A stretch of 64,000 bases of DNA from Candidatus Altimarinota bacterium (GCA_028713225.1 JAQTOS010000001.1:62001-126000); one strand, 5' to 3'. Numbered from the stretch's first letter, positions 1 to 10,954 are shown. The notes: a model not told the origin generated them from the letters alone. Made by a program: numbers and translations.

Positions 1-52
1 AACTGTTCCAGAAATAAAAATATCAACTACTATAGCTCTTAATTCTTTTTAA
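1..52 (+). CDS. 3' end of an unidentified protein (partial)
   Basis: Only the last 16 codons and a TAA stop are in the window, read in the frame that starts at base 2; the peptide ends ALNSF. Three bases separate its stop from the next start, so it is probably co-transcribed with the pilin-like gene that follows and may belong to the same pilus cluster. Too little is left to identify it. Confidence 0.5.
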   Translation, partial: TVPEIKISTTIALNSF

Positions 53-55
53 ATT

Positions 56-946
56 ATGTTACAAAAAAATAAGTGAGCTTTTTCTATAGTACTAGCTATG
101 ATGCTTGTTATTATAATGCTACTTGTAGCTTATAATTTGCTTGATTTTTTAATACCTTTCTCAAAAAACACAAAAGGTATAGAAAATTCTTCAAATGCTT
201 ATTATCAATCTTACTGACGAGTAGAACAATCTATAAATTTTATAGCTAAAAATCCTATTTGAAGCGCAACTTGAACTAGCATGGCTTCAAATGCTGTATG
301 ATATTCCATTTCTATGGATTCATCTGGAATAACAATTCCGAAAGCTTGAAACTGAAATAGTGAATTTGATTCTAATCGGAATAGGATATGACCTGGAGAA
401 CCTATACAATTATATATAAACTGAACTCAGACTTTTAAAAAATTTAGATTTAGAGTACCTGATTTAAATAGAAATTGAACTCTTGACTGAGCTAGTGAAA
501 CTCTATCTTGAAACTCTAGTTTCCCTATTATAAACTGGCAAATATCTGGTTCATGACTTACTCTTAATGCTTCTTGATCTCAAATAATAGCTAACAAAAT
601 TTGAAATATATGATGAACTACTAATATAGATATATCTTGATATAATTGACTAGATTTAAATTGATCTTGATATACTTTAACAAATTTCTATTCTAATACT
701 GCATTATTAAATAAATGTATTTCTGCTCCATGTTCACTAAAACTATCAATTGTAAATCAATTATCAACAAATAATTGAACTCAAATTCCATATTTAGAAT
801 ATCAAATAGATTTTGATACAGCAGTTCCACAGCAATATGTAGATATAACAAGTGAGTGAAAATCTTACTGATTTAAAAAAACTATAAACACAAAATATAG
901 AGTCGATACTACAAGTGAGGCCTTTGATTTTACAGTATTCCAATAA
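56..946 (+). CDS. Minor pilin-like exported protein (PilX-like architecture)
   Basis: A 296-aa protein read with TGA as Gly. The N-terminus is a short basic stretch, MLQKNKGAFSIV, followed by about 20 hydrophobic residues (LAMMLVIIMLLVAY). This is the class III leader/helix layout of type IV pilins and PilX-type minor pilins; prepilin peptidase would probably cut after the Gly before AFS. The rest is polar, rich in Asn, Ser, Thr and Gly, as in extracellular pilin heads. The usual Glu at +5 is not obvious, which fits a minor pilin better than a major one. The assignment rests on architecture, not on a sequence match. It lies 3 bp after the partial gene and 12 bp before the pseudouridine synthase. 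Confidence 0.55.
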
Positions 947-958
947 TAAATAATAAAA

Positions 959-1948
959 ATGAAACAATTTACGATAGAAGAAAATGATGCAAACCAAAGA
1001 CTTGATAAATTTTTGAAAAAACTTTTTCCTAGTGCTACAAGAAGCTTAATATATAAGCTAAATAGAAAAGGTAATATAAAAATAAACTGAAAAAAACAAG
1101 ATAATGAATATAAACTTCAAATATGAGAAGAAATAAAAATTTTTGTATCTGATGATGATTTTATAAAAATGTCAGCACCACCCCTTAATCCCCTCCTTGA
1201 TAAGGAGGGGAAAGTTAGCGAAGCTAACAGGGGTGGTATTGATAAAAAAGATATCGTATTTGAAGACGTGGGACTTCTAGTAGTTAATAAAAATCCTGGA
1301 ATGAATGTACATCCTGGAGACCATAAAACAAAAGAGCTTTCACTAATTGCTTTGGTTCAAGATTATTTTTCTGGTAAGTTAGATAGTTTGACTTTCAAAC
1401 CAAGTTTAGTTCATAGAATAGATAGAGATACTTCTGGAATAATAATGATAGCAAAGAAAAAAAATGTGCTTGATTCTATGCTCTCTCAATTACAAAATAA
1501 TAAAATCAAAAAAACTTATTTTACTCTAGTTTTCGGAAAACTTCCTGCTAAATCAGGAACTATAAATAAAAGACTTAAAAGAATAGAGTGAGCAACAAAA
1601 GAAGATAAGGTTCAAGTAGCAGATGACGGACAAGTTGCCATTACTCATTATAAAGTTATTGATGAGAAAAAAGCTTGAGACTTAATCATTTCATCTGTGG
1701 AAGTTACAATTGAAACTGGTAGGATGCATCAAATAAGAGTACATATGGCCTCTATGTGAACTCCTGTTGTTTGAGATGATAAATATTGAGATAAAAAATT
1801 AAACTCCTTTATAAAGAGAAATTATGGACTAGCAAGACAAGCTCTTCATTCTTGGAAAACAGAATTTATAAATCCTAGCTCAAATAAAGAAATAAAACTT
1901 GAAGCCAGATTAAAAGAAGATTTGACAAAATTTCTAAATTCATTATAA
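959..1948 (+). CDS. rluD: 23S rRNA pseudouridine synthase, RluC/RluD family
   Basis: A 329-aa protein, normal length for RluD-type enzymes, which isomerise specific uridines of 23S rRNA to pseudouridine. An N-terminal S4-like RNA-binding domain (about residues 1-68; RLDKFLKKLFPSATRS) precedes the catalytic domain. The signature HRIDRDTSG starts at His152, making Asp155 the catalytic aspartate. The C-terminal GRMHQIRVH-type motif is present, with TGA coding for glycines. Residues 71 to about 92 (APPLNPLLDKEGK and following) are encoded by a GC-rich palindromic repeat inserted in frame between the two domains. RluC versus RluD specificity cannot be decided here. Confidence 0.9.
1177..1237 (+). 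repeat. GC-rich palindromic repeat inserted in rluD (family A)
   Basis: An outer stem (ACCACCCC at 1177-1184 with GGGGTGGT at 1230-1237) encloses two hairpins: CCCCTCCTT/AAGGAGGGG (1190-1198 with 1202-1210) and GTTAGC-GAA-GCTAAC (1214-1228). The GC-rich element stands out in AT-rich coding sequence, keeps the frame open, and falls at the linker between the S4 and catalytic domains. It resembles the element at 51065-51101 and behaves like REP/RPE-type repeats known in other bacteria. Confidence 0.85.
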
Positions 1949-1987
1949 AAAGATGGAAATATTTTATATTATAATTTTAAGAATTTT

Positions 1988-2161
1988 ATGGCTTTAGATT
2001 GAACAGACTTTAATGATGATTGTGCTCATCTTGATACTTCTAATATAGAATTATTATGATCTTGAAAAGAACATTTATGTAAATGAAGTGTTCACTCATC
2101 TTGTCCTAAAGATTGTGAACTATATGTAAAAGAACAAACAATGGGAGTTTTAGAAAAATAA
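1988..2161 (+). CDS. Small Cys-containing hypothetical protein
   Basis: A 57-aa ORF in table 25 (start MALDGTDFNDDCAHL, end MGVLEK) that a standard-code caller would miss because of four in-frame TGA codons. It has four cysteines, including a C-P-K-D-C pair, and no signal peptide or membrane segment. A CxxxC pair in so small a protein could bind metal, but that is inference. It lies 39 bp after rluD and its stop is followed within 15 bp by the palindromic terminator. I do not recognise the family. Confidence 0.6.
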
Positions 2162-2174
2162 AACAGTGAATTTG

Positions 2175-2216
2175 TAAAAAAGTAGTGAACGCGGGCCCGC
2201 GTTCACTACTTTTTTA
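2175..2216. terminator. 42-bp perfect palindrome, bidirectional terminator
   Basis: Positions 2175-2216 are fully self-complementary around GGGCCC (2193-2198), with an A-run on the left and a T-run on the right, so each strand reads as a GC stem followed by U residues. It sits between the small plus-strand gene and the convergent 2-hydroxyacid dehydrogenase, whose TAA stop (2214-2216) lies inside the right arm. Confidence 0.9.
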
Positions 2217-3086
2217 TTTTATAAATTCTTTAAATATATGCATATTTTTATTAGATTCCTCTGTCATTGCACCGATATGTGGAGTAATGATACAATTTTC
2301 TAAATCTTTTAATTCCTTTTTAGGATTTTCTGGTTCTTCCTCCCAAGTATCTAAAAAAGCTCCCGAATTTGGATTAATACTCAAAAATTTTATTAAAGCA
2401 TTTTCATCAATTATTCCTCATCTTGAAGTATTTATAATTTTTGCATTATTTTTAAGAATCAAAAATTCATCTTTTCAAAGAAAATTTTTAGTTTCAGGAG
2501 TTAATGGAATATGAAATGATATAATATCACAATTACTTAAAATTTCATTCTTGTCTGAGATTTTTTTTACTTCTCATACATCAGAATCAATATATGGATC
2601 ATAAAAGAAAAATTCATTAGTTTCAAATCCAGAAATTCTAGATTGTAGCTTTTTTGCTATATTTCCAAAACCAATAAATCAGATTTTTTTATTTTCTAAA
2701 TTTTCTCAAAAAAACTGAAATCTATCATCCAAACTTGTCCATTTATTAGAAGTTTTTCTAAGAAGAGATAATATTCCCCAAATAACTAAATCCGCAACCG
2801 AAGCAGAATTTGCTCATGGAGTATTTATAACTTTTATTCATCTCTTAGTACATTCTGGTAAATCAATTTTATCAAGTCATACTCAAACTCTGCAAACATA
2901 TTTCAAGTTTGGATAAGAGTCTAATAAATGCGAATCAACTGTTATTTTAGATCTAATAATTATAGCATCAACAAGAGAATTATCCATATCTGAATTAAAA
3001 TCTTTTATAATATGTCAATCACTTTTTAAATATGACAAATATTCTGATTTTATCTCATTTTCATTTTCTAAAATTAAAAAAATCAT
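2214..3086 (-). CDS. serA: D-isomer-specific 2-hydroxyacid dehydrogenase (phosphoglycerate dehydrogenase-like)
   Basis: A 290-aa NAD-dependent dehydrogenase of the D-2-hydroxyacid family; SerA-type members oxidise 3-phosphoglycerate. The Rossmann motif GFGNIA lies at residues 139-144. The catalytic triad is recognisable: Arg222 in NTSRGG, Glu in DTWEEEP, and His270 in TPHIGA. The substrate-domain motif PGANSASVADLV is present, with the Gly coded by TGA. At 290 aa it is shorter than most SerA proteins and has no C-terminal ACT domain, so substrate is uncertain (glycerate, phosphoglycerate or other 2-hydroxyacids). It is the last gene of a minus-strand run, 5 bp after the membrane-anchored protein. 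Confidence 0.88.
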
Positions 3087-3091
3087 ATTTT

Positions 3092-4366
3092 TTATTTAGC
3101 AAATAAATCTATATAATACTGTTTTCCATCTTTTTTCAAAAATACGAAACTATTTAGAACTTTTAATTCTTCTCAATCAATAAATTTGATAAGTTGTCCT
3201 CATTTGTAATAAATATATATTTCTTTATCATTTTTGATTATATAAACTCATTTTTCTTGAGTAATTTTGAAATTATTTAAATTTTTTAAGAAACTTAGAT
3301 CAATTTCATAATTATATAATGAATCCAACAAATTAGCTATATATTTTCCATCTTTTTTACCTACCAACATTGATTCTCAGCCAAAATCATAAGCATATTC
3401 TATCTTCTTTATATTTGGAAGAGGAAAGGTTTTTATAATATTATTATCAGTCAAATCATAAAGAGAATATAAAATTCCATCTTTAATTATATAAGGTAAA
3501 CCTTTAATATGAATTAAATTGTCAGCACTTCTAATATAATCAGTATTTATTTCATAATTATAATATTTTCCAGAATAATTTGAAGAAATATATTTAGTAG
3601 TAATATTTATATCTTTATTTATTTTTATAAGAGTATCTTTTCCTGGACTTATAGAAAAATTAGTCAACATCTTATTAGTATCAATACAATATAAATCCTT
3701 ATCATAAAGTTTTGTATTTTCACAAGTATAAATTGTTCCATCTTTTTTAAGTAATGGTACAACCACATTATTATCTAAATCATAAATATATATATTTCAC
3801 TCATTTGTAAAATATGTATAACCTATATATTTATATGAAATATTTAATTCATTTAGTTTCTTAAAAGAACTATCATAAACTAAATAGCCCGTAGAAGTAT
3901 GAAATAAATAATTATCATCCATTTTTTCTACTCTATCATATTCAAACGGAATTTCATTTAATTTAGGATTTTTTATAAGATAAATATTATTTGCATAATA
4001 TTCTAATTTTTTATTCAAAGTAATATCTAATTTAACTCCAAAATAATCTATTTTTTCTATATCAATTTTATAATTTCAATAGTCAAAAATCCATCTCAAA
4101 GAATTATTAAATCATTTATCATTTATTTGTATACTGTTTGATTGAGGTAAAACATTTAATTCTATAACTCAAAATGGTTTTATAAGATTCCCATTATTAG
4201 CTTCTGAATCTGAAGAAGAATTATTATTAAGTAGAACTCTTGTATCTATATAATATCATTGAAAGAAAAAGTACAAGAAAAAAGTCAATATAATAACAAG
4301 TATCCAAAAAAATACTTTTCTTATATTTGCAGTTCTAACATTCTCTTTATAAGTTTCTATATGCAT
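3092..4366 (-). CDS. Membrane-anchored extracytoplasmic protein, function unknown
   Basis: A 424-aa protein with a short cytoplasmic N-terminus, one strong membrane helix around residues 20-38 (FFWILVIILTFFLYFFF) and a long polar, Tyr/Asn/Ile-rich outer part with repeating short beta-like segments (IYLIKNPKL, YLVYDSSFK, IYIYDLDNN) that suggest a beta-propeller-like or repeat fold. No catalytic motif is recognised. It ends 5 bp before the dehydrogenase and starts 17 bp after the glycosyltransferase, so it may work with that enzyme in surface polysaccharide synthesis or sensing. TGA codons inside it break it up in a standard-code translation. Confidence 0.6.
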
Positions 4367-4383
4367 AATTTGTGATTTAATTA

Positions 4384-5883
4384 TTATTTCTTTCTTGATA
4401 GTTTTTTTGTAGTTTCAAAATTATCTAGCCTTTTTCACATAAACAATCTAAATTGACTTTCTATTGCTGGAATAGAAAAAAGTGTCATTTTCAGAAATGG
4501 GATAAGTATCCATTGAGCCATATTTATAACATAATCTCTTTTTCTAAACTTAGTATATTTTCTCATTATTAAAGTAGATAAAAATGAAGGTAATATAATC
4601 GTCAAAAATAAAAATGATGATATAATAGATATCGAAATTGGTACCGTGAAAGTAGATATAGAATCCGTTATTCTAAAAGAAAAACCAGGAAAATATCAAA
4701 TTAATAAAAACAAGAAAGAAGCCGAAGCCCAAAACATATGGTTTATAAGTAAATAAACTGTTTTTCTTATTTTTTCAATTAACTTTATTTTATTATTTTT
4801 ATAGAATTCTGGAATAACATATTCTACATCTGAACACCCCCAAGACCATCTTCTTAATTGTTTATATTGAGATTTTACAGATTTGAAGAAATTTTCTTCT
4901 TCAACTAAATCCATCTTACAAACAGCTGGAACATTTACTATACGGAATTTAGAATCAAAGGCAAAATATGATCTCCAATATTGAAGTCAATCTTCTACTA
5001 TAGAATCAAGTGACCAATAATTTGATTTTTTTAAACAATATAGTGATTGCCCATAAACTGCAAAATTTCTATAAAATTCTGGATTTTGGCTTTCTCCAAG
5101 TTGCCGAAATGTAGTTCAAACAGCAATCAATCTAGAGAAGAACGTTCCTTTATGCCAATTATTTGAATAAACAGGCATATATTGATAAATTGCATTATCT
5201 CTATAATCAGTAGATAAGAAAATATAACTAGATATTAAAAAGAAATTTTTCTCTAAATTAGTATCTGTATCAATAGAATGTACAAGAGTTAAATGTGGAT
5301 CTAGATTATTATTTTTTTCATATTCACATGTAGCATAAGTAATATTTGCTCACTTCACTTTTGATTCTCATGGTAAATCAGCTGGATGTAGAACCATTTC
5401 TATCTTTACAGGAGTTTTTCAAGATAATTTTTTGATAACTTTTCTTGCATTATCCGGAGCTTCATCCCATCTTTCTTCTACTGCCAAAAGTACTGTTATA
5501 TTTTCTTTAAATGGGTAATCATTTTCCAAAACTGATTTTACACTATCTTCAATAACATCATATGGTTCAGAATATACAGGAATCAAAACCACATGCTGTA
5601 AATCTTTTGCTTCACTAAGAAGGGATAAAAAATGTTTATAATCTTTTTTATTTATTCAAAGAAGTTCAAAAAAAGATTTCAAAATAAAATAATAATTTTG
5701 AAATGCTTTTATACTCCAATAAGCAACATAAAAAGCTATAAATAGAAGTCCTATTTGATAGTTTATATTTATTAGAACAATTGGCACCAAAAATATTGTT
5801 ATAAACAAAGTAAATGGTACTTTTGATAAGAATTTTATATCTGTAAAAATATATTTTGATAAATTTTTTAATTTTGATTTCAT
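4384..5883 (-). CDS. Membrane glycosyltransferase, GT2 family
   Basis: A 499-aa processive-type glycosyltransferase. Two N-terminal membrane helices (about residues 22-62) precede the GT-A domain, with HVVLIPVYSEP at its start, a D-x-D-type SIDTDTN for metal/nucleotide-sugar binding, and the acceptor/processivity motif Q-x-x-R-W seen as QYKQLRRW near residue 343. Further hydrophobic segments (ISLLINHMFWASASFLFLL type) form a C-terminal membrane domain. Such enzymes add sugars from UDP-donors to growing polysaccharide at the cytoplasmic membrane. The product cannot be predicted. It is the first gene of the minus-strand run down to serA. Confidence 0.85.
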
Positions 5884-6125
5884 GAATATCTTAGTTTATT
5901 TTTTGATTCTAAATTTTTGTGCCCTAAATATATTAAAAAACTTGATAAAATCAATTTTTTAATAAAATAAGTGCAACTTTTAAAGTAAAACTGATTTTAT
6001 GATTTTTTTAAAATAAATGAGAACTGTTCGAAATCCCAGATTTTGCGAAGCAAAATTGGTTTAGTTTTCGAATTTATTGTAAAAAATTATAAAATCCAAA
6101 ATTTTAAATATTAATAAGATAAATT
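5884..6125. other. Non-coding divergent intergenic region with an imperfect hairpin
   Basis: A 242-bp gap between the divergent glycosyltransferase (minus) and rhodanese (plus). No ORF. Positions 6027-6072 form a nested inverted repeat: outer TTCGAAA/TTTCGAA arms and an inner ATTTTGC-GAA-GCAAAAT hairpin (6040-6056). The GCGAAGC core is the same mini-hairpin as in the rluD repeat. Promoters for both genes should lie here, but I cannot place -35/-10 boxes with confidence. Confidence 0.5.
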
Positions 6126-6449
6126 ATGTGAATATTTGATATGTTTGATTCTAATGCCTGTAGTATACAAGGAAGAAATAACTGACTTGAAGCTTGGACT
6201 TGGGATGAGTATGATGAAAAGAAAAAAGAACTATGAGAAAAAGTAGTTTTGGTTGATATGATAAATCACCCAGTAGCTGGAAGTGTAGTTATCTCTGATA
6301 AACTATTTTCAGGAATATATCCAGAAGGAACAATTTTTGCACTTTACTGTCATAGCGGTTGATCTAGCTGATACCTACAAAAACAATTAGCTCCAGCTAT
6401 GCCGATGTATCAATTTGTAAACATTAGATGAGGAATAATGAGTAAGTAA
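6126..6449 (+). CDS. Single-domain rhodanese-like protein
   Basis: A 107-aa protein with the rhodanese active-site loop: Cys75 in YCHSGGSSGYLQ, preceded by the typical beta strand GTIFALYCHSG. Rhodaneses carry a persulfide on this cysteine for sulfur transfer. The preceding ISDKLFSGIYPEGT resembles the usual rhodanese DVR/xE-GHIPGA region only loosely, and the N-terminal third is short. Single-domain rhodaneses are normally 100-120 aa. The two glycines after the Cys are GGT and TGA. The gene is monocistronic, ending 3 bp before a strong terminator. Confidence 0.75.
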
Positions 6450-6451
6450 AA

Positions 6452-6490
6452 ATAAAAAACATTTATAAACAAAATATAAATGTTTTTTAT
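6452..6490 (+). terminator. Rho-independent terminator after the rhodanese gene
   Basis: A perfect 16-bp stem (6452-6467 with 6475-6490) with a 7-nt AACAAAA loop; the right arm ends in a T-run. It begins 3 bp after the TAA stop. Confidence 0.9.
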
Positions 6491-6550
6491 TTGAAAAAAT
6501 TTTTTAATAATATAAAATACAAAAGAATTTTAATTTTTTACTACTTATTT

Positions 6551-7297
6551 ATGAATAAATTTAAATATCATTTCATTGGAGCATTTATATTCTTATGAAC
6601 AATATTCCTATGATTATGAGTTTATGCTCTTGATTGGTCTGGTTTAACAACAGTTAAAGATTGAGATACACTGAATGCTAATGTATGGACAAATACTATG
6701 AATAATATTAAAAATAATATTGAAGCTTTAAATGCTTCTATTACTAATATAAATAACTCTTTGACTACCATAAACAATCAATTGAATTGAACATCTAAAC
6801 TAGTTTGACGAACTAGACAATATACAGATGCTAGTTTTGATTGTACATTTTGATGAGAATTTCCAAATTGAGATACTTCATTTAAATATAATTTGTGAAA
6901 TTGAGTTTATAAATGTGAATATATGTTTCCAGTATGAAATGCTAATGATGAATCCAGTTTAGTATGGGTTTGTCCATCAAAGTGATTAAAAGATGCTGAA
7001 TGAATAAAAATCCCCTTATCTTGGAAAAAAGACCCAACTACATGGTGAACAATGTGGACAAAGGCTAAAAATACAAGTGCTGTATGATATTGAGAATTTC
7101 TACTTTTATGAAATGCTTGAGATCGGACATCAGGTCATTATATGTGAATGAACTTAATATTTAATTCTAGTCAACCAAATAAAGTACTACCTCAATATTG
7201 AAACCGGAATGATTGATGAGTATGGAATACTCCTGCTGCTAATTGATCTCAAAGAGCTGACTATGCTACTTATTGATTTGTGATATGTGAATTATAA
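6551..7297 (+). CDS. Exported protein with conserved N-terminal module (tandem copy 1)
   Basis: A 248-aa protein. The N-terminus MNKFKYHFIGAFIFLG is a signal peptide or anchor. It is followed by the segment DWSGLTTVKDGDTLNANVW and a heptad-like coiled coil (NTMNNIKNNIEALNASITN) that may trimerise, as in phage-tail or collagen-like fibres. The C-terminal part is rich in Trp, Asn, Gly and Cys and reads as a secreted domain; many of its glycines are TGA. Residues 1-60 are closely repeated in the next gene while the C-terminal domains differ. Function unknown; the layout suggests an attachment or adhesin stalk with interchangeable heads. Confidence 0.6.
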
Positions 7298-7322
7298 TTT
7301 TTAATTTTTTACTAATATATTT

Positions 7323-7988
7323 ATGAATAAATTTAAATATCACATTCTTGGAGCTTTAGTTTTCCTTGGAACTTCAATTTTATGAATTGTTGCTTATTGA
7401 TTTGATTGGTCAGGAATAACTACAGTTAAAACATGAGATACATTAAGTGCTTCAATTTGGAATGATACTATAAATAACATAAAAAATAATCTAGAAGAAT
7501 TATCGTCAAGACCTTGAACTATAGCAAATGTAGTAACTGTTCAAACTAGAGATAATACTATTTTCACAGCTCCAATAACGGGCAATGGTACAGAAGTAAC
7601 ACCATTAAGATTATCTATTACTCCGAAAAAGGCTTGAAATAAAGTAATTTTAGAATGGATTGTTAACTGAGAAATGAATAATAATACTGTTTATATAGTT
7701 ACTCGTAATTGAGTTTTACTTACTGACACAACAGATGCCTCAAACAATCGTTGGGCAGGAGTAACAGCTCAAACTTATGATACAGATACTAATAGTACTC
7801 CTGACAATACTATAGTTAAAATTATTGATAATAATAGTTTAAATACAGCATCTACATATGAAATTAGAGTTAGGGCATCTAGTGCATCTGCTTATTCTTT
7901 ATATTTAAATAGAACCGTTTGATCAGCCTGAACTGATCGATATGAAACAAGTTTATCAACTTGAATAGCTACTGAAATTTGGCAATAA
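7323..7988 (+). CDS. Exported protein with conserved N-terminal module (tandem copy 2)
   Basis: A 221-aa paralog of the preceding gene, 25 bp downstream. It keeps the leader (MNKFKYHILGALVFLG), the segment DWSGITTVKTGDTLSASIW and the coiled coil NDTINNIKNNLEEL, then diverges into a beta-rich Thr/Asn/Val domain (RLSITPKKAGNKVILEW) lacking the Trp-rich features of copy 1. That domain looks like a jelly-roll or tail-fibre-type beta sandwich, but no family is recognised. Both genes end at the same bidirectional terminator. Confidence 0.6.
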
Positions 7989-8020
7989 AATAAAGCATCC
8001 AGCTCTGGATGCTTTATTTT
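7987..8020. terminator. Bidirectional terminator between convergent genes
   Basis: A 16-bp perfect stem (7987-8002 with 8005-8020) around GCATCCAG/CTGGATGC, flanked by A and T runs. It overlaps the TAA of the plus-strand exported protein and touches the TAA of the minus-strand gene (8020-8022). Confidence 0.9.
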
Positions 8021-8994
8021 TATATTTCTAGAATAAGTTTGATTTCCTCACCCGTAATTCAAGTAACTTTTGATAAATCTTCAATAGTTGAATATTTTCA
8101 AGTATTAAATATATCTTTAATTAATTTTTTATTAGCTTCAGAAATAGCTGCTTGTTTTTCTTTAAATCTCTCTTCTTTCATTTTTTTTAAGTCTTCAATT
8201 GAGACTCAAGTCATATTTGAAACATCTCATATCCCATAAATAATTCATCATTGAAGAAAATTATCAAGAATTACTTCTGAAAATAAATCATTTCTTTTTT
8301 CACTTAGATCTTTTATTCTTGAGTTTTCTTCAGTTAATGAATCTAAAATCTTACGTTTACGTTCTAATTCATTTTCAGCAGCATTTATAAATACTGGACC
8401 GATTGATTTAACTATTTTAAGTAATTTTATAGGATTTAATTTTAATAAATTTTCATCTTTTAAATCTTCTATTTTTAATCAAAGTTCACTAATTTTACCT
8501 TTTATAATTTTAAAATCTTCTATTCAAATTATCATTGATTCACCTCTAAATTCATTATTTTTTACAAATCTAAGATAAGTTTTTCAATTTTCTCTATACG
8601 CAAAATAACATTCAAAAAACGTGTCTATTTCTGAAATATCGTCAAAAACTGATTGTTTTATTTTAAAAGACTTTGTACTTACAAGTAAAATACCTTTTTT
8701 ATTAGTTTTTTTATCATATACCATTTTCTTAGAAAAACTATCATCTTCATAAGATTTAATTCATAGTTTTCAATTTGAACTCTTTTGAAAAATTTGATTA
8801 AAGAATTTATCTTCCCATTCAGCATCTGTAAAATATAATGATTCAGCTTTTTCAGCTTCGATTATAGAACTTTCCATATAATTTCTTATATCATTTTCTG
8901 GATTTTTTAAATATTCTATAAGTTCTTTTTCAAAATAACTTAATTTTGTATCTACTCACATTTGAGCATAAGGATTTCTATTTATTCAACTCAT
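8020..8994 (-). CDS. Coiled-coil hypothetical protein
   Basis: A 324-aa acidic and lysine-rich protein with no signal peptide. It has an aromatic N-terminal half (residues 1-180) and a helical C-terminal half with long charged runs (LTEENSRIKDLSEKRNDLF, EERFKEKQAAISEANKK) likely to form coiled coils. Glycines are mostly TGA. It ends at the shared terminator and starts 36 bp after the stop of the phosphoglycerol-transferase-like gene. I do not recognise the family. Confidence 0.6.
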
Positions 8995-9030
8995 ATAAAT
9001 ATATAATTTTATAAAAAGAGATATTTATAA

Positions 9031-10911
9031 TTATTTATAATATTTTGTCAAATAGTTTTTCCCAAACAAAGTATCATACTGAAGTAGTGCATGATTTTTG
9101 TCATATTCTAGACAAGTTTTTCTGTCTTTGTTTCTGATAACTCAAGTTTCTTTTGTAAATGATAGAACTGGAGAATTGGCTTGTAAACATTTAAATTCTT
9201 CACTTATATAATCAAAATAAGTTCATTTAGATTTTATCATTTCTGCATCAAGAACATAATTTCCCAAGTATGAAGCTCAAATATATCATAAATCTTTGTT
9301 TTCAAATTCTCATTTGTTTGACCAAATTACGAAATCTGGACTATACATATTTTCTAAATTATCTTTATTCCATTTCTTTTCCTCTCGCTCATTGATATAT
9401 TTAGTTTCTGTATATCAAATATTATTATCTCATAAATTAGGTAGGTGATCTCAGAAAAACAATACAACTGTATGTTTTTCCCTTGTTTTAAGATATTCTA
9501 GCAATTTTCACAAACTTGCATCAGCATCGTGAATTCCTTGAGCATAATTCGTCAAAATATCCGCTACCTTTGGACTAAAATTGTTTTTTAGCTTAACTGA
9601 AATTTCGCTCTTTTTATATTTATTTTCATAAGAAAAATGATTTTGCATAGTAATTCACATTATGAATTTATTTTTATCATCAGAATCCAAATGTTTTGTT
9701 AATTCATCTACAAAAGTATCATCAGATATAAAAGGTCATTTGTATTTAGGATTTTTTATAGAATCTTCTCCATAAAAATTATCAATTCAAATATGTGGAT
9801 ATGCATTATTTCTATTAAAAAATGTTTTATCATAAGTGTGAAGAGCTAAAGTTTTATATCAATTTGCTTTAAATATCCAACCAATTGCAGGAATATCTCT
9901 ATTTACATATTGAGTATAAGGAATACTTCAGACAGGTAGATTTTTTATCAAATCCCCAGTCATAAGCTCAAATTCTACTAATGCAGTTTTACCTCAAAAA
10001 GTTGGACTAATCATTTTTCCATGATAAGTTTGGGTTTGTAATCTATGCAAATTTGGAGTTAAATCTTCTCCAAAATCGATTCATTTAATTCTAGATAAAT
10101 CAAAAAATGCTTCTGATAAAATAAATATAAAATCTGGTTTATCATCTGCTGAATTTTCAGAAACTATAGTTTCTTTTTTATTATTTTTGATATTTTCTAC
10201 TATTTTATCTATTGCTTCTTTGTTATATCACTCAGGTTTTTTTACATAAGCATTTGATATATTTATATAAAAAGCCGTTATAAAACCATTTGCGTCATAA
10301 TTATAATTTTGTCTCCAATTTACCCCATCCAAATCGTATCCTATAGTTTTCAGTAAATATTTTTCTCTGAAATCATTTGTAACAATAACAAAGTAAAAAA
10401 GCATAAAAAATACTATAAACAAAGGCAGTCTAACAATAATTTTTCTGATTTTAAAATCCTGAAAAAATCTAAAATATGCAAAATTTACTAAAAATATAAA
10501 GAGAAAAAATAAAACCACTCAAATACTTATTTTGAAATGAACAAAAGAAGCAATATCACCAGATTGCCCAGCTTGAGCTATTATATCAGTCAAATACAAA
10601 GGTTCTCAAAGAATTTGTCTTTTAAGCAAATTTACAATTGCAAGAATTACAAAAAATATAAAACTAGCATAAAAAGCATGTCTTGAAATAAGTAGATATA
10701 GCATATAAAATACTATAAATACTATGAAATATGAAAACAAAAAAGCTCTTGATGATCAAGTTATAAATTCTAAAAGTCCAGAAAAACTTTGTTTTTGTAC
10801 AAGTTCCACAGCTAAAACTAGTAAAACAGGGAAAACAAAAAACAAGATAATTTTTATTATCTTATTGTTTTTTGCGAAAAATGTTTTTAAAAAATTGAGT
10901 GTTTTTGTCAT
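9031..10911 (-). CDS. LtaS/MdoB-type membrane phosphoglycerol transferase (sulfatase fold)
   Basis: A 626-aa protein with about five N-terminal membrane helices (residues 15-185) followed by an extracellular alkaline-phosphatase/sulfatase domain, the layout of lipoteichoic acid synthase LtaS and OpgB/MdoB. Recognisable sites are the metal-binding FILSEAFFD, the nucleophile Thr309 in FGGKTALVEFELMTG, IHDADASLG, and the late metal site VVLFFGDHLPNLG. Members transfer phosphoglycerol or phosphoethanolamine groups to glycolipids or glycans on the outer face. The substrate here is unknown. The start is ATG at 10911; upstream lies a repeat-rich spacer. Confidence 0.85.
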
Positions 10912-10954
10912 TTTTTTTATCTTGTTAAATAGAAAACCCCTCGGCTTTCAGCCA

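Noticed and set aside
5884-6125. tRNA gene in the divergent spacer
   Set aside because: The hairpin has no cloverleaf, T-loop consensus or CCA-end acceptor stem; no tRNA was found anywhere in the window by eye.
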